Assembly: GCA_021307315.1 (NCBI GenBank)
Contig: JAJSPD010000030.1
Coordinates: 537,505-601,504 of the forward strand
Origin: Bisporella sp. PMI_857
Lineage: Eukaryota > Ascomycota > Leotiomycetes > Helotiales > Helotiaceae
Length of the DNA: 64,000 nt
Reading direction: 5' to 3'
Shown here: positions 48,749 to 61,647 of the stretch, in pieces
Position numbering within the stretch: the stretch's first letter is position 1
Layout: each line of letters begins with the position of its first letter
Position numbers and translations under genes: made by a program
Notes under the pieces: model-generated
Database searches by the model: none
The model's input: only the letters and a program-made list of their open reading frames with translations
Told to the model about the DNA's origin: nothing

Positions 48749-49553
48749 ATGACAAACGACACTGCCACCACCCGGTTACTCTATGCTATCCTCAGTCAAA
48801 AATGTCTCAAGGACGTAAGTTGGCCCAGCCACCTCCCCAACCCCCTCACTAAAATGCCTGTAGATCGACTGGAACAAAGTAGCCCACGATCCGATCCTCT
48901 CGCAGGAAATCTCAAACGGTCATGCGGCGCGCATGCGTTACTCACGCTTCAAAAAGCAGATGGAAGGGACAACTAGTCCCAAGAAACCGCGAAACCCAGT
49001 CTCTCCCCGAAAAAGCAAAGTCGAGAAAAACAAATCGCCGGGCAAGAAAGGAAAGGAGCGGAAGCCGAGCGATGATGAAGAGAAAATCAAGGCGGAAAAT
49101 GAGGAGGCTGGGGAGGTTGGGTCGAGCCAAGAAACAGTGGACAATGGCCCAGAGCCTTCTGTCCGGGGCCTTGGCTTGGGTCTCTCGATGAGTTCTGCCC
49201 ATAGCCCAATGGTGAAGCGGGAACCAGGAATGAGATCCACAGAGTCCATGAGCGCTCAGTATCCAATAACACCCAGCGAGAGTCACGGGCATAGCGAGAC
49301 TCCCAGCCCTGGATTCGGGGCGACAGGTGACATGAGCGACATGGATGAGATGGTGGCGAGCTTTGGTATGCCGCAGCAGAGTATATATCAGGGCTACATG
49401 GCGGAGAGTACTCATGGCTATGGCATGGGTATGCATATGGGGATGGGGGATCCTTATGAGGGGATGTGGCAAGGGGAACAGCAGCAACAGCAGGATGTGG
49501 CGGTCAAGTCAGAGCCGAGATGGGAGGAAGCTTACCGCCATCAGCAGATCTGA
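48749..49553 (+). CDS. Small Myb-like domain protein (member F)
   Basis: The exons are 48749-48814 and 48864-49553, giving 251 aa, with one 49-bp intron (GTAAGT/TGTAG). The domain covers about residues 6-57: ATTRLLYAILSQKCLKD, IDWNKVAHDP, then HAARMRYSRFKKQMEG. The intron is phase 0 between helices 1 and 2, as in A, B and D. A strongly basic stretch follows (SPRKSKVEKNKSPGKKGKE), then a long Ser/Pro/Met/Gly-rich tail with a QQQQQ run. The RMRYSRFKKQ helix with basic residues is the likely DNA contact. It is the only member on the plus strand. Confidence 0.87.
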
Positions 49554-52500
49554 TCATCCAACGTTGTGATGATGGTAAAGGGAAAGGTGGTTGGGTGTTT
49601 TATGGCGCCGGCGGTGTTCACGGTGTTCAATAAGGCTATGATTTGGTATCAATTTTGGAATATCTGTATTAGGTAAGGTATGCGGTCATGAAGTAGATCA
49701 CGGATATGAAATTTCCTGTGATTATTGTTCATATTTATGCAGACCACCTGTTCACCCCGCTTCGGCATACCCATTCCACGGGGTCAGGCTCGGTCAATAA
49801 CCATCCCTCGGCCTTCCTATCATGTACCATATGGCAACTTTTTTTTAATCCAGTTCAGATGTACAGTGCGTATGTCGAGCCTACAGTCATTTCCTACATT
49901 ACCACCCATTGTATTATAGTTTCGGATCGTTACATGTCGCCGCTAAACTCATCCTTGCTGCTGATGTCCTATGCCGACAGTAGAGAGCTGTAATCTGGAT
50001 AAGAAGAATTTTCCAGGTAAGCCTCGAAAAGATAATTTCTGATTGATGGGTGTGGGATGCTGTTCTCGTAACCACAGTCAATGCGATGAGGTCCTAACAT
50101 TCGCTTTCCGACATCCACACATCGCATCAGCTAACGCGCCGTCTTCTCTGCGCCCCCTCACACTACCATTTTCTCAACGAGGACAAAGGGTTTTGCCCAG
50201 ACTGAGAAGGGTCTTCAATTTCTTGGTGAGGAAAGCTTTGCGAGGTGGTCCTTTGAGTAGGCAAATTTTCGAATATCAACCATTCAACGACAGTCCCAAA
50301 TGCATTGGGATCGTCCTCCTCAAGATAGGTGGTTTGTCATTTTCTACTTAGAACCGCCTGGAGGGTTGCCTGAAAGAAGGCCTTATTAACGCAGAGGAGA
50401 TTCTTGTTCAGAATCGAGCATTGTCGCTTGGAGCCAACATAAGCATTGACTGTCCTCATGTTTGCCTCTCTAAGCCATATATTTCTAATCAGAATAGCGC
50501 TAAATAAATACTTTGTAGTGTTGGAACACTAACGTTTTATCAAACTTATGCCTAGGTTGCTTGTGTCCAGAGAGCATTCACCACAATCACCACTGCCTCC
50601 GTCCGACTCTATGGAAGGCGATATTCTGGTTCTTTTGATCGGCCTGTCAACAACATTTTCCTCTTCCTAATCTAAAACAAAGTTTGTATATACGTATATA
50701 TACACTTAAAGCACAACTTTATTAATTAAGCTTGTGAAGTTTAGGCGCCAAGATATTAAGCGAAACAAGACGGATAGATAGCTCTTAACAAGACTTTGAG
50801 GCCTAGTAATAAGAATTTGATCTGTGGAAAGAATATGATATGATCTGATTGAGATTTCTTCTTGCTCTCGTTTGAAAAGACCACCATGTTAGGAACGGCG
50901 TACGTTTATTGAACTTTTATTTAGCCACGATTTCAATTATTTGCTTATATATCAAGGGGAAAAATATCACAAGTATTGAGTTCTGGATCAGATACGCTAT
51001 TTTGACTGAAGATGTTATAGTCATATCTCAGTAGCAAAAATCACGCAAAGCCAATGCTCAAGCAGCGGGACTTCACAAGCACCTAGCGAAAGGTTGATGA
51101 ACTATGAACTTTCAGCTGGCGACAATGAGTACTTAGCATCAAAGTTATAAAGCTCTGATTAACTGCTGCTACCAATAACCCTGGTGTTCGTGCAATGGAC
51201 CACCGCAAGAAGCCACTCCGATCTGGATACCTCAACCTTGAGGGGATATATGGCGTAGCTGTTAGCTAGAATAAAGACCTTCGTCTATTTGAACTATACG
51301 AACAAGCGAGCATGCCTTGTTAAAGCTTGTTGCTTACTTGCTTCGCGACCGGCTCATCCCAAACTTGAGTTTCATAGGCAATGCGCGAGTACAGGTGTTC
51401 TGACAAGGAATACGAGACTTCCTGCTCCTTTCTATTAGTTACACATCGACTTCGAAGAATAAATCAGCCGCAACGAGAACCAGTGTGGCGTGGAGTCTTA
51501 AAAATTTCGCCAAGATTGCTGCATCATGCATATACTTTCAATTATCTCGACGCGCCACTGACACGTTACAAAATAGCCCCCGGATGCTCAAGAAGATGGT
51601 GTGATGTTGTGCATTATAATTTTACATGGATGCTCGTATCGATTCAGGAAGTTCGCAAAGTATGCAATGAACGATTGATTGATCTCTGAAGTTTTCTACA
51701 TACAGGAAGCAAGCTCCTCTTATACAGTGAACGAGTTAGTATCGTAGTATTTAGTAATATCGAGTCTCGAGACATATAAGATCGACTTTTTGATACTACG
51801 CTAGTATTAGTATGAGATTCTCGTAAAGCGCTAGTATTAGTATGGAAATTGAATCTTATATTATATTGGCAATAATACTAAGAAATATGCTATGGCCACT
51901 TTGGGGCTTTTTTACAAAAGTCTGAAATGAGCTTTACCCTTTTTAGTACGAATAACCAAATTAAAAGCTAAGACCCTTGTTGTATTGCTAATTTCGGAAT
52001 AGCGTCATTTAGAGTTAGTGTTGTAGTATATCGCGGCATAGTATGATATAATATGAGATTGCAAATTTTGCTGTAGTACGTATACAAATTTCAAATCTCA
52101 TATTGCGTGGTATATAGTACAGATTTTTAGGGGTCGATGTATCACGATAATACTAACTCGCTCACTGCTCTTATATGCAAGAGGAGTGCGTAAGTCATTA
52201 CGAATGATGACGACTCAGCCCTTAGGAGCCGCGTAAGGAGAGTAAGTGGCAAACTATAGTTCCTGATTCGACAGCTCGGATGTAGGATTATATACACTAC
52301 CTTGAGGATCAGATCGCGATCACATACACCAAATAAATGTGATTAGGAGGACATGCGCAGTAGGTGTAACATTGAAAGCTGGCTCGGCGTACGGAGCCAG
52401 ATCAGTTGAACTTGGAGCATTCTGTCTACATAATAGCGGAATATTTATACCTTGATGCTAGCCTGCATGCCAGTGACCTTAGACAATTAATGTCCATAAA

Positions 52501-52968
52501 ATGGCAAAACCTTCATAGTAGCCAATTCGAGAAGGGGGCTCAATAACGTATCCCTAAAATGGGCACGAACTTCTTGCAGCCCAGACATCTAGTTAAACAC
52601 ATGAAAGCAACTACAATAGAAAACGTAGAAATCCAGATCTTGGCCCGGGGTTGTCAAAGGGTTTAGTTCGTGAGCTATATGCCCATTCTTGCAGACCAGT
52701 ATGCACGTTGCACGTCTATAATGGTTCATTTTACCTGCAGATTTGCTACCCTGTTTGGACTTCTTCCCGCTAATTCAACGCCATTGCAAATCGCCGTACG
52801 CAAGCAAATGTACGCAAGCATTCAGCAATTCCCAGACTAACTCCCATTAATGCTCAATCTGCAAATATGCTAAGGGGTATCTCCCAAACAATGGACGAAA
52901 TCCTGCAAATATTTGTACATGATTTGTGCCAAGCACGAACCTAATCATCAGTAATAAATGACTAGAGA
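49554..52968. other. Gene-free region containing a terminal-inverted-repeat element
   Basis: About 3.4 kb. Apart from the element at 51714-52186, only short unsupported frames occur (for example 51381-51689). 50.6-52.2 kb is notably TA-rich. Confidence 0.5.
51714..52186. mobile_element. Candidate miniature inverted-repeat transposable element
   Basis: The left end starts CTCCTCTT (51714) and leads into CAGTGAACGAGTTAGTAT (51725-51742). The reverse complement of the right end (52186 down) also starts CTCCTCTT and leads into CAGTGAGCGAGTTAGTAT, with about 8 extra bases between. Inside are a second inverted repeat built on AATATGAGATT (52050-52070 against 52085-52104) and a 15-bp direct repeat GCTAGTATTAGTATG (51801-51815 and 51831-51845). 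There is no coding capacity. No clear target-site duplication is seen, so the exact ends are uncertain. Confidence 0.6.
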
Positions 52969-55900
52969 TTAATCATCCCCATCCGAGTCATGAATTGTAG
53001 CTTCCAGCGGCTCGAAATCGGAATCTTCAGTGTCACTACAAGTGATACCGGATTAGTAAGCTTGGATTTAGGCTGAAACGAAGAGACTTACTTAGGATCA
53101 TGACCAAAACCTTTTCTCTTCTTCCGAGCTGGACCTACTCCATTCGTTCCATGATGACCTCTGCTAGAACCTGATGGGCTTGATCCGCCGTTAATCCGCC
53201 GCTTCCTGCTGTTGTCACTCTGAACAGATGTTTGCCGTTGTTGAGCTGGGACCGCGCCACCGTTGGACCAACCATTAAAACCAGAAGCAACGGATGGCTA
53301 GATTAATGTCAGTCCTGACCACTTTATACACCCCACTCCCAACACTTGAACAGAATAGGTGCAAGATCATCGTGCGCGGTACGATAACACTTACGTTTAC
53401 AGAAGCCTTACTATTAGATCTAGAGGCTTCTCTTGATTGCTGGGCGTTTTGGGCGGACTGTATGGCTTCTATAGCGATGCGAGACGCTGCTAGTTCCCTA
53501 GCAACGGTTTTCTTGGACGTCTCCGCATTCTCCGTTAATGCAAAAATGTCGTCTTTTACAGTATTTGCCATACTTGAAACTCTTAGAATATCGTCTCTAG
53601 CCGTGTTCGCTACGGATGAAACTTTCATAAGCTTTTCAGAAAGCTTGTCCACTTCCAATCTCAATGGAGCTGCTATGTATTTAGTTGCTAGGAAGTTACA
53701 ATTTTATACCACGACTCACCATATACTAGAGCGTTGTCATCTTTCATGTTTTGATTTTGTGCACTCTCCACGGCAGAAATTCGTGCCGTGAGCTTATCTG
53801 TATCGGCTCTAAGCCCAGCGGTGTCTATGGCATTGCGGAGGCTTGGATACTGATCAGCAACTTGACTGACAATATATTGCGCCTGGTCTTTTGTGTTGAT
53901 ATTATTCATACGACGTTCCAAGCTAATAGTATTCAGCTCAACTGCTTCAACCCGACTACGCTGCTCCTCAATGCCATTCCTCAAGTCAGCAATGTGCTTT
54001 CCAAGTTGCGAATTTTCTAGCAATGGTAGCATATCCGGTTGTGTGCGCAGAGCCACCAAAACTTGCGATGTGACAGTGGCAGAGATAGTCTTCTGGGAGT
54101 TGGTTAGGTCTAGTGCTATTTGCTGCATCGTGCTCTGATGTGATGCAGAAGCCTGCCGAAGGGTGTCAACTGTTGACAATAGAGAGCTTATGGGATCACA
54201 TTGGCTCTTTAGGCTGGAAACCTCCTTTTTGAGATTGTCGATATGTGTGCCGAGCAAATTATTGGTTTCAGTTTGGATGACTCCCACCATGTCCATGATC
54301 TCCTTTTGCATCCCGTCAACATCTAGAGACGATGGATTGCCTCGATTTGATTGTACAGAAGATCGTAGCTCTTCACGAATATCGTCAAGCATAGCAACGC
54401 TTACTATCCCGTCGTCTCGGGAAGAAATATTATCCACTCTCGTTTCGAGGGTTTGAATTCTGTAATCAATGGTTTGTAAGGCTTCGCTATTGATAATGGA
54501 TTCGGAAAGCGATTCGACAGGATGACTGGCTAAATTTGCTTCTGCTGAGCTTTTCAAGTCTTTTTCCATCCTGAAAATGCGTTCCTCAAGTTTAGCATCA
54601 TTGACAGTTGACCTTTCTTCTAATGCTTCGAGCTTTATTTGGAATGGAGCTAATGCAGTGATCTTTGTTTCTGCATCATTTAATCTTCTCACAATTGCTG
54701 AGTCATTGCTCCTTTTCTTGATTTCAAGAATATCATTCTTCAACTCAGTATGCATTGCTTCGAGCTTCGCGATGTTGCTTAGCTGACTGCTGAGTGATCC
54801 GTGCTCGCTTGAAAGCTCGTCTACTTTCTTCTGGTACAATTGAGCCAGTTGAGATTGCTCCTCAAAAGCTGCAGCAGACTTCGAGGCATCTTCCCCCGTC
54901 CTATCCAGAAGTTGACGTACATCGTTTATATTGCTGGAATGGTTATCGATTTTCCCCTCCAGCTCGTTGATTTGTTTCAGTGCCTCTTTCTCAAACTCGA
55001 GGTTGCGTTTTTGCACGCGATCGGAGCTTTCTTTGAAGCCATCGATAACCTTCTGGTTGATATCGACTCTTTGGCTAATTGCCTCCAGATCCTTCTGTAA
55101 CAAAATTGCCTGTTTCTCGCTTTTCTCGAGCGCAGCCTGCTGTGTCTTTATAAAACAGCCTTGCTCTTGAACTTGGGACTCTAAGGTAGAGCATGCCTTC
55201 TCCAGCTCGCCTATTCGAGATTCGGATTGTGGAAGGTCCAGGTTCCTTGCACCAAGTATGGCAGGTGCCAGCATAGTGGCACCTTGTACGATAAGACCCT
55301 TCAAAACATTATCTTGCAAAGCAAGTTTATCGTTCGCTGCTTTGAGAACTTCGACAGTGCGGGCTCGGCCTTTAGCATTTGCCTCCTCTACAGCCGGGAA
55401 TTTCTCATAAATGCTTTTAGACTTATGATATTCGCTCTCTTTCTTCAGCAACTCCCTCTCGGCAACAGATTTCTGGACTTTTAGAGTGGCAACCGTCGTT
55501 GCCTCATCAAATATACGCTGAAATAGAGTACTTAATGCTTCTGTCAGCTCTCTAGTAGCTAATTCTGCTGCCACTGGAAGTTTTGCAAATGGATGTTTTG
55601 TGGTGACAAGTTCTTCTGCTTGCTTGTTTTCCATGGCTGGCAGCTGTACTCCAATAGGAGTAAGCCGAGACACAGGTGAGTTTACAGCAGATTCATGGGG
55701 ACTGAACTGAGCTGAGTGGGGCGTAGTTAGTGGAGCTAGAACAATAGCCTCAGCCTTTTGGCGTCCAGGAACTGGGTCTCGCTCGACTATTGAAGAAAGA
55801 CTCCCAGAGGAAACGAATGACCGTTGCGCTTTTCAAAGTTAGCCAACATGACATGATCAGGGGGGTCACTACTGCATAACTGCAAATCTGAGTGTGGGTG

Positions 55901-56601
55901 CATAGCTTGTGCACAGCTCAAGGCTGGCGTTGGATACTTGGAAAGTGAATGTAACATGAAGGTGAATATATCAGGCGAGTCACGCCAATATATCATGAAT
56001 CTGACTGGGGGATGGAAATATTACCTTTCGAACCTCGTTCAGCAGCAACCTTTTCGAGCTCTCCTGCCCTAGATTGCTTGTTCTGTGCCTGCTTACATCG
56101 TGCCGAACTAGACTCCTCATTGGTACCCGACAAGCTCGAACTTCGCTGAGGATTAACGTCGCGGTCGCTCGGTGACGGGAGTCTCCGTAGCGATTGATTA
56201 GGAAAGTTGTCTCGGCCCCGAACAGGAGGATTAGATGCAGTATAAGAGCCCGAACCTCGTCTCAGCGGAGGAGAACGACTTCTTTCCGGAGGGTCGTATG
56301 GACGATAGGTGTCCGCTCTCAAGATAGGGGAACGACTCCTTTCACGATAATTAGAAGAGCGACTCATTTCTCTCAGCCTACGTGGCGGAGAGTGGTCTCT
56401 TAAACGACTGTCAACAGAAACTAGTGGGCTGATAGGAGATGCTGTGAAGTTGGAAGGTGAAGGTCGTTTCGGCGCCTGCCCCCGAATTGCAAATTCAGAC
56501 CGACTCTGACCCTCCTCCACAATTCTCCTCCTATCTGTCGTTTCTACTCTCGTAGAAAGACCAGACGGGTGAGAGAAAGGACTACCTTTAGACTGTGCCA
56601 T
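52969..56601 (-). CDS. Large coiled-coil protein with RS-rich N-terminus and nuclear signals
   Basis: The exons are 56601-56025, 55786-53720, 53672-53395, 53297-53092 and 53035-52969, giving 1064 aa. Introns are 238, 47, 97 and 56 bp. Residues 1-190 are disordered and rich in Arg/Ser/Pro with RSRSP motifs (YRERSRSPILR, PPERSRSPPLRR), like RS-domain proteins. From about residue 240 to 950 it is almost entirely predicted heptad coiled coil (for example VLKAANDKLALQDNVLKGL, KACSTLESQVQEQ). The C-terminus has two strong nuclear signals (SRKRRING, ARKKRKGFGHDP) and an acidic end. I do not recognise an orthologue with known function. Splicing-, chromatin- or spindle-related scaffolding are all possible. 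Confidence 0.82.
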
Positions 56602-57568
56602 TTGTTACGTGGAGAGTGGCTTGTCCTGTACTACTTTGGTACCCTCACTCCCCACGCAATATTGTCCGCTGATATTCCCAACGCGATCCCAACGAGAATC
56701 CAAAAGTTGCATCATCTACTTGGTATGATAAGGGGGGATCTGTGCGGAAGGTCGAGCGTGATTTGCATTTGCATGTGGAACTGACAGAACCCGAAGGCTT
56801 CCCTTGCTAACAGGATATAGGTTGTCAGGCGTAGCTTTCTACAGTAATAATTTGAAGCGGCAGGAAGAGCAGGGCTGTCGAAAGAGAATTGGGAATGCAG
56901 TCGTGTTGGCGTGCTCGTGTGCAGTGGTCTCCTTGGAAGCGTGTCGATGGAGAAGAGAATGACAAGAGCGGAAAGGGTACACTAGGGTTAGCCACCTTAT
57001 TTCTTTGCACGGCACAGTCCGATTTTCAAAGAATAGGGTAAATAAAGATTAGAAGGAGGAAGGCACTCGAGGTGTTCAGGTCAGGTTGGATAGGAAAGAG
57101 AAAAGAAGCAGCATGCGAAGAGTGTTGGTAATCGATTTGGTGCAAGAGGTCTGTCTGTGTATTATTTCCTTTTGTTACAGGCAGGCGCACAGGCGCAGGG
57201 TATTTATGTGATACCGTGTTGTTGGCTCCCATTCCAAGACAACGCTAGCAAGGGGAGACTTTATGCCATTTTGGCCTGTTAAGTCAATCACAACATCTTC
57301 CATTGATCGGAGATTCGTGTCTCAGGCTGTGATTGGCCAGGAATTAAAAAATTGAGCTTGAGGCTTTGTTGGCCACCGTGCTTAGCGTTGCCTTTAGCAC
57401 CTTGGAAGGCTTCTCCGCTAGACTGACCCCCCTCGTCGCCAAAAAATTATTATCGCGTAAAGCACCTGCGTCGTTGATTGTGGCCAGTGCGGGATCAACA
57501 TCATCAACTCCCAGGTACCCTGATCATAAACTACTTCTGCCAGTTAATCATATCACCTCTCCTTCAAG
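56602..57568. other. Divergent promoter region, coiled-coil gene / RVB2
   Basis: 967 bp head-to-head. No coding frame is supported and no operator is recognised. Confidence 0.5.
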
Positions 57569-59083
<1,515 letters not shown>

Positions 59084-60117
59084 TTTGATTAGATAGTAGG
59101 CGTTAGGCTTATCAAAAATGGTAGATCTGTATGACTAGGGCACGGCGTCGAGGCTCAGCGACCGGATGTCCTCGTAATTATATCAGGATGGCTTGGACAA
59201 CAAATGGTCATGAAACCGCTTGAGACAGGAATATGATATTTACATAAGCTAAATTACATTGTCCCTTTCAAGTCGGACATATTTTCCACATACAGAAAGT
59301 AGTCAAACAAAATCAGTGTAAACACAATGATTTGGTCCCAACGGCAATGACTTCAAAGACACTCCAGTGAGTGCTCAACCACCCTCACCTGTAATTTTGC
59401 AATTCAAAAACACATGCTCGATTCTCGGGTGCAGGGAAATATGACGAAGAGCACTAAATCATTCTCTTATCTCGGCTTAATAATTTTGTGTTAAATGGCA
59501 TGAGCTTACAAAGATGTATAACCCACACTCCGCCTGAGAAAGACTCAGTCAAGGCCCTTGAAGTCCAAGCACCATTCCACCCTCAACTACCAGTTCCCCA
59601 CTCTACGAAATTGAAATTGCTATTACACGTCTGGAAGTTGTCAATATAAGTTTAAAATGGATGACCCCTGAACTCACGTAAGTAGGCGGGGACGGCCAGC
59701 CAGTGAAGATCCATTGGGATATTTAGAGCATCTCGAACTATTACTCTTTTTAGTTTCTAGATGCCATTCGTGCATTACCATTTTTGGGACCAATGTTCTA
59801 TTCCTGTCGCGGTTGAGGTGTGATCTGGATATATGGGTGATGGCAAGATGCCTCTGCATATTGTTGTTTACGTTTCTACTGATAAGTGTGCTTAGTCTAT
59901 ATATCCCGAGAGCACATTTGAGACGTTCTATGCAGATAGAACTTTAATCGATGATAAAAGCAATATATTCGTAAAAAAGTTGATTATGATAGACTCTCCT
60001 GTGTACGGAGACGATCAAATCTATATCAAATTGCGCACCCAGAGCCAACTCATACGCCATATCTCTACCAACGCCAGCCTTAAATGCACGAAAACTGACC
60101 GGTGGCAACAAATGATC
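59084..60117. other. Convergent 3' intergenic region, RVB2 / UFD1
   Basis: About 1 kb between two convergent stop codons. No coding frame is supported. Confidence 0.55.
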
Positions 60118-61412
60118 TCAGGGATTCTTGCCGGGAACCTTCTTCCCATCAAGTCTCCTACCAACGTTCGGCTCAGGCTTCAATTCAGGGACAACCTTTT
60201 CGCTTTCTGCTTTCGGCTTGACAGCTCCACCACGCAACGTTTGTCCTTGACCTGCAAAATGTGGCTGTAGTGCTTCTGCATTCTCTTTATCCTTATCTGC
60301 CTGTGTCTTAAAAGGCTTGACGTCATAACCGAAGAAGAGTCTATTAGGAGCAAGGCGTAAGGGCTGTGGACCGTTCGTTCTCCGTAACGGTTGCGGTGGA
60401 GTGTTGGTAGATTTTCCCGCAACAGGTGTTGATGCTTGTGGTGTTGTGACTTTAGCACCTTTCTTAGATAGCTTCTGGCCGCCAAGTAGGAAATTTGAGG
60501 AGACAGCTCTGGCGCCTGATGCTGCCGAGCTAGCAGTTGGCTTAATGGCATCATAGTTGATCGCTGCGGCCATGGTACCATGATGGTGTAGTGTGCCTCC
60601 TATAGGTAGACCATTCACGCTTCTCGGTGTGCTTGTTCCACTCCCTCGGCTTGACGTTGGCTCGACGTATCCGAGAGGCGGCGCAAAATCAACTGAAACA
60701 TCAGTCTCTATCATACTGACCCCCATCTTCTCGCTCGTTGGCTTGACTTCCAATACTGCAACCTCGTAAATCGTCTCATTATATTTGAACTTGAAGATGT
60801 CCCCTTGTGTTAAAGTTGCGAAGTTACGGAACGCCATCTCAAGGACAGCTTTAGGGTCTGTGATCTCCAGGAAATTTGTGCTCTGTGGCTGAATCTTGAC
60901 GAATGAGGCCGGCTTTAAGCTTGTCGACCTAATCTGTAGAATGTCGCCCATCTCAACTAATAGCGTGTCCATCATCTGCCCATGATTAGCAAAATTCTGA
61001 ATCATAGAGCGGGGTTCAGCGTACCCAAGGTGGTAGATAAACCTTTCCCTCCTCAGCTACAAATTCTAGTACACCTGCATGTGTGGTTTTACCAGCAGCT
61101 CCATTGATAAGTTCGAAGTTCATAGGATACTCGATATGGAGCCGAGTAAGCTTCTCGAGCGCCGAAGGCGGCATGAAGATCTTGCCTCCAAAGTCGACAT
61201 AATCACGATCAGGTCCAGGCAGCATACCAGAGGGATAGCATCGATAATGTTCGTCGAACCTTTTCGGGCGTCCTCCCATTCCTCTGTTCTGCATCATAGC
61301 AAGATATGCTTCATCATCTCCTCCATAATATCCGTAGTTAGACTAGGAAGATATTAGATTTCTGCCAAGCTCAGGACACGTATTTTCTATAAAATAAAAA
61401 AATGCATACCAT
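60118..61412 (-). CDS. UFD1: Ubiquitin fusion degradation protein 1
   Basis: The exons are 61412-61410 (the ATG alone), 61342-61025 and 60975-60118, giving 392 aa. Introns are 67 bp (GTATGC/CCTAG) and 49 bp (GTACGC/GGCAG, branch GCTAAT). The double-psi barrel and following domain are clear: FDEHYRCYPSGML, GGKIFMPPSALEKLTRL, MNFELINGAAGKTTHAGVLE, then WMMDTLLVEMGDILQIRS across intron 2, and IQPQSTNFLEITDPKAVLE. The C-terminal part has the Cdc48/Npl4-binding linear regions (about residues 210-320), including RLAPNRLFFGYDVKPF. Ufd1-Npl4 recruits ubiquitinated clients to Cdc48/p97 for extraction, as in ERAD. The length is normal. Confidence 0.95.
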
Positions 61413-61647
61413 GACGGCGTAACAAGAACGTGAGTGAAATCACTCGAACGTTAGATGTGGGAATATATCTGTAGGAGATGAACGGCTCAAGTCGAAAAAA
61501 GTTTAAAAGCTCAAGGCCACCACAGATGACGTTCTACAGCCTCGCCTAAAATGTAGGTCGCGCAGCCTCGAACCTTCTATTAATCTCCAACACCAAAAGC
61601 AGTCCGATAATGACCTGACGGTCAATATTCTTGAGTACTCAAGAATC
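61413..61647. promoter_or_regulatory. Divergent promoter, UFD1 / LIN1
   Basis: Only 235 bp separate the two ATG codons, so both core promoters must lie here. No specific element is assigned. Confidence 0.6.

Noticed and set aside
51381..51689. 102-codon plus-strand frame before the inverted-repeat element
   Set aside because: No similarity or codon pattern of a real gene, and it lies in TA-rich repeat-like DNA.
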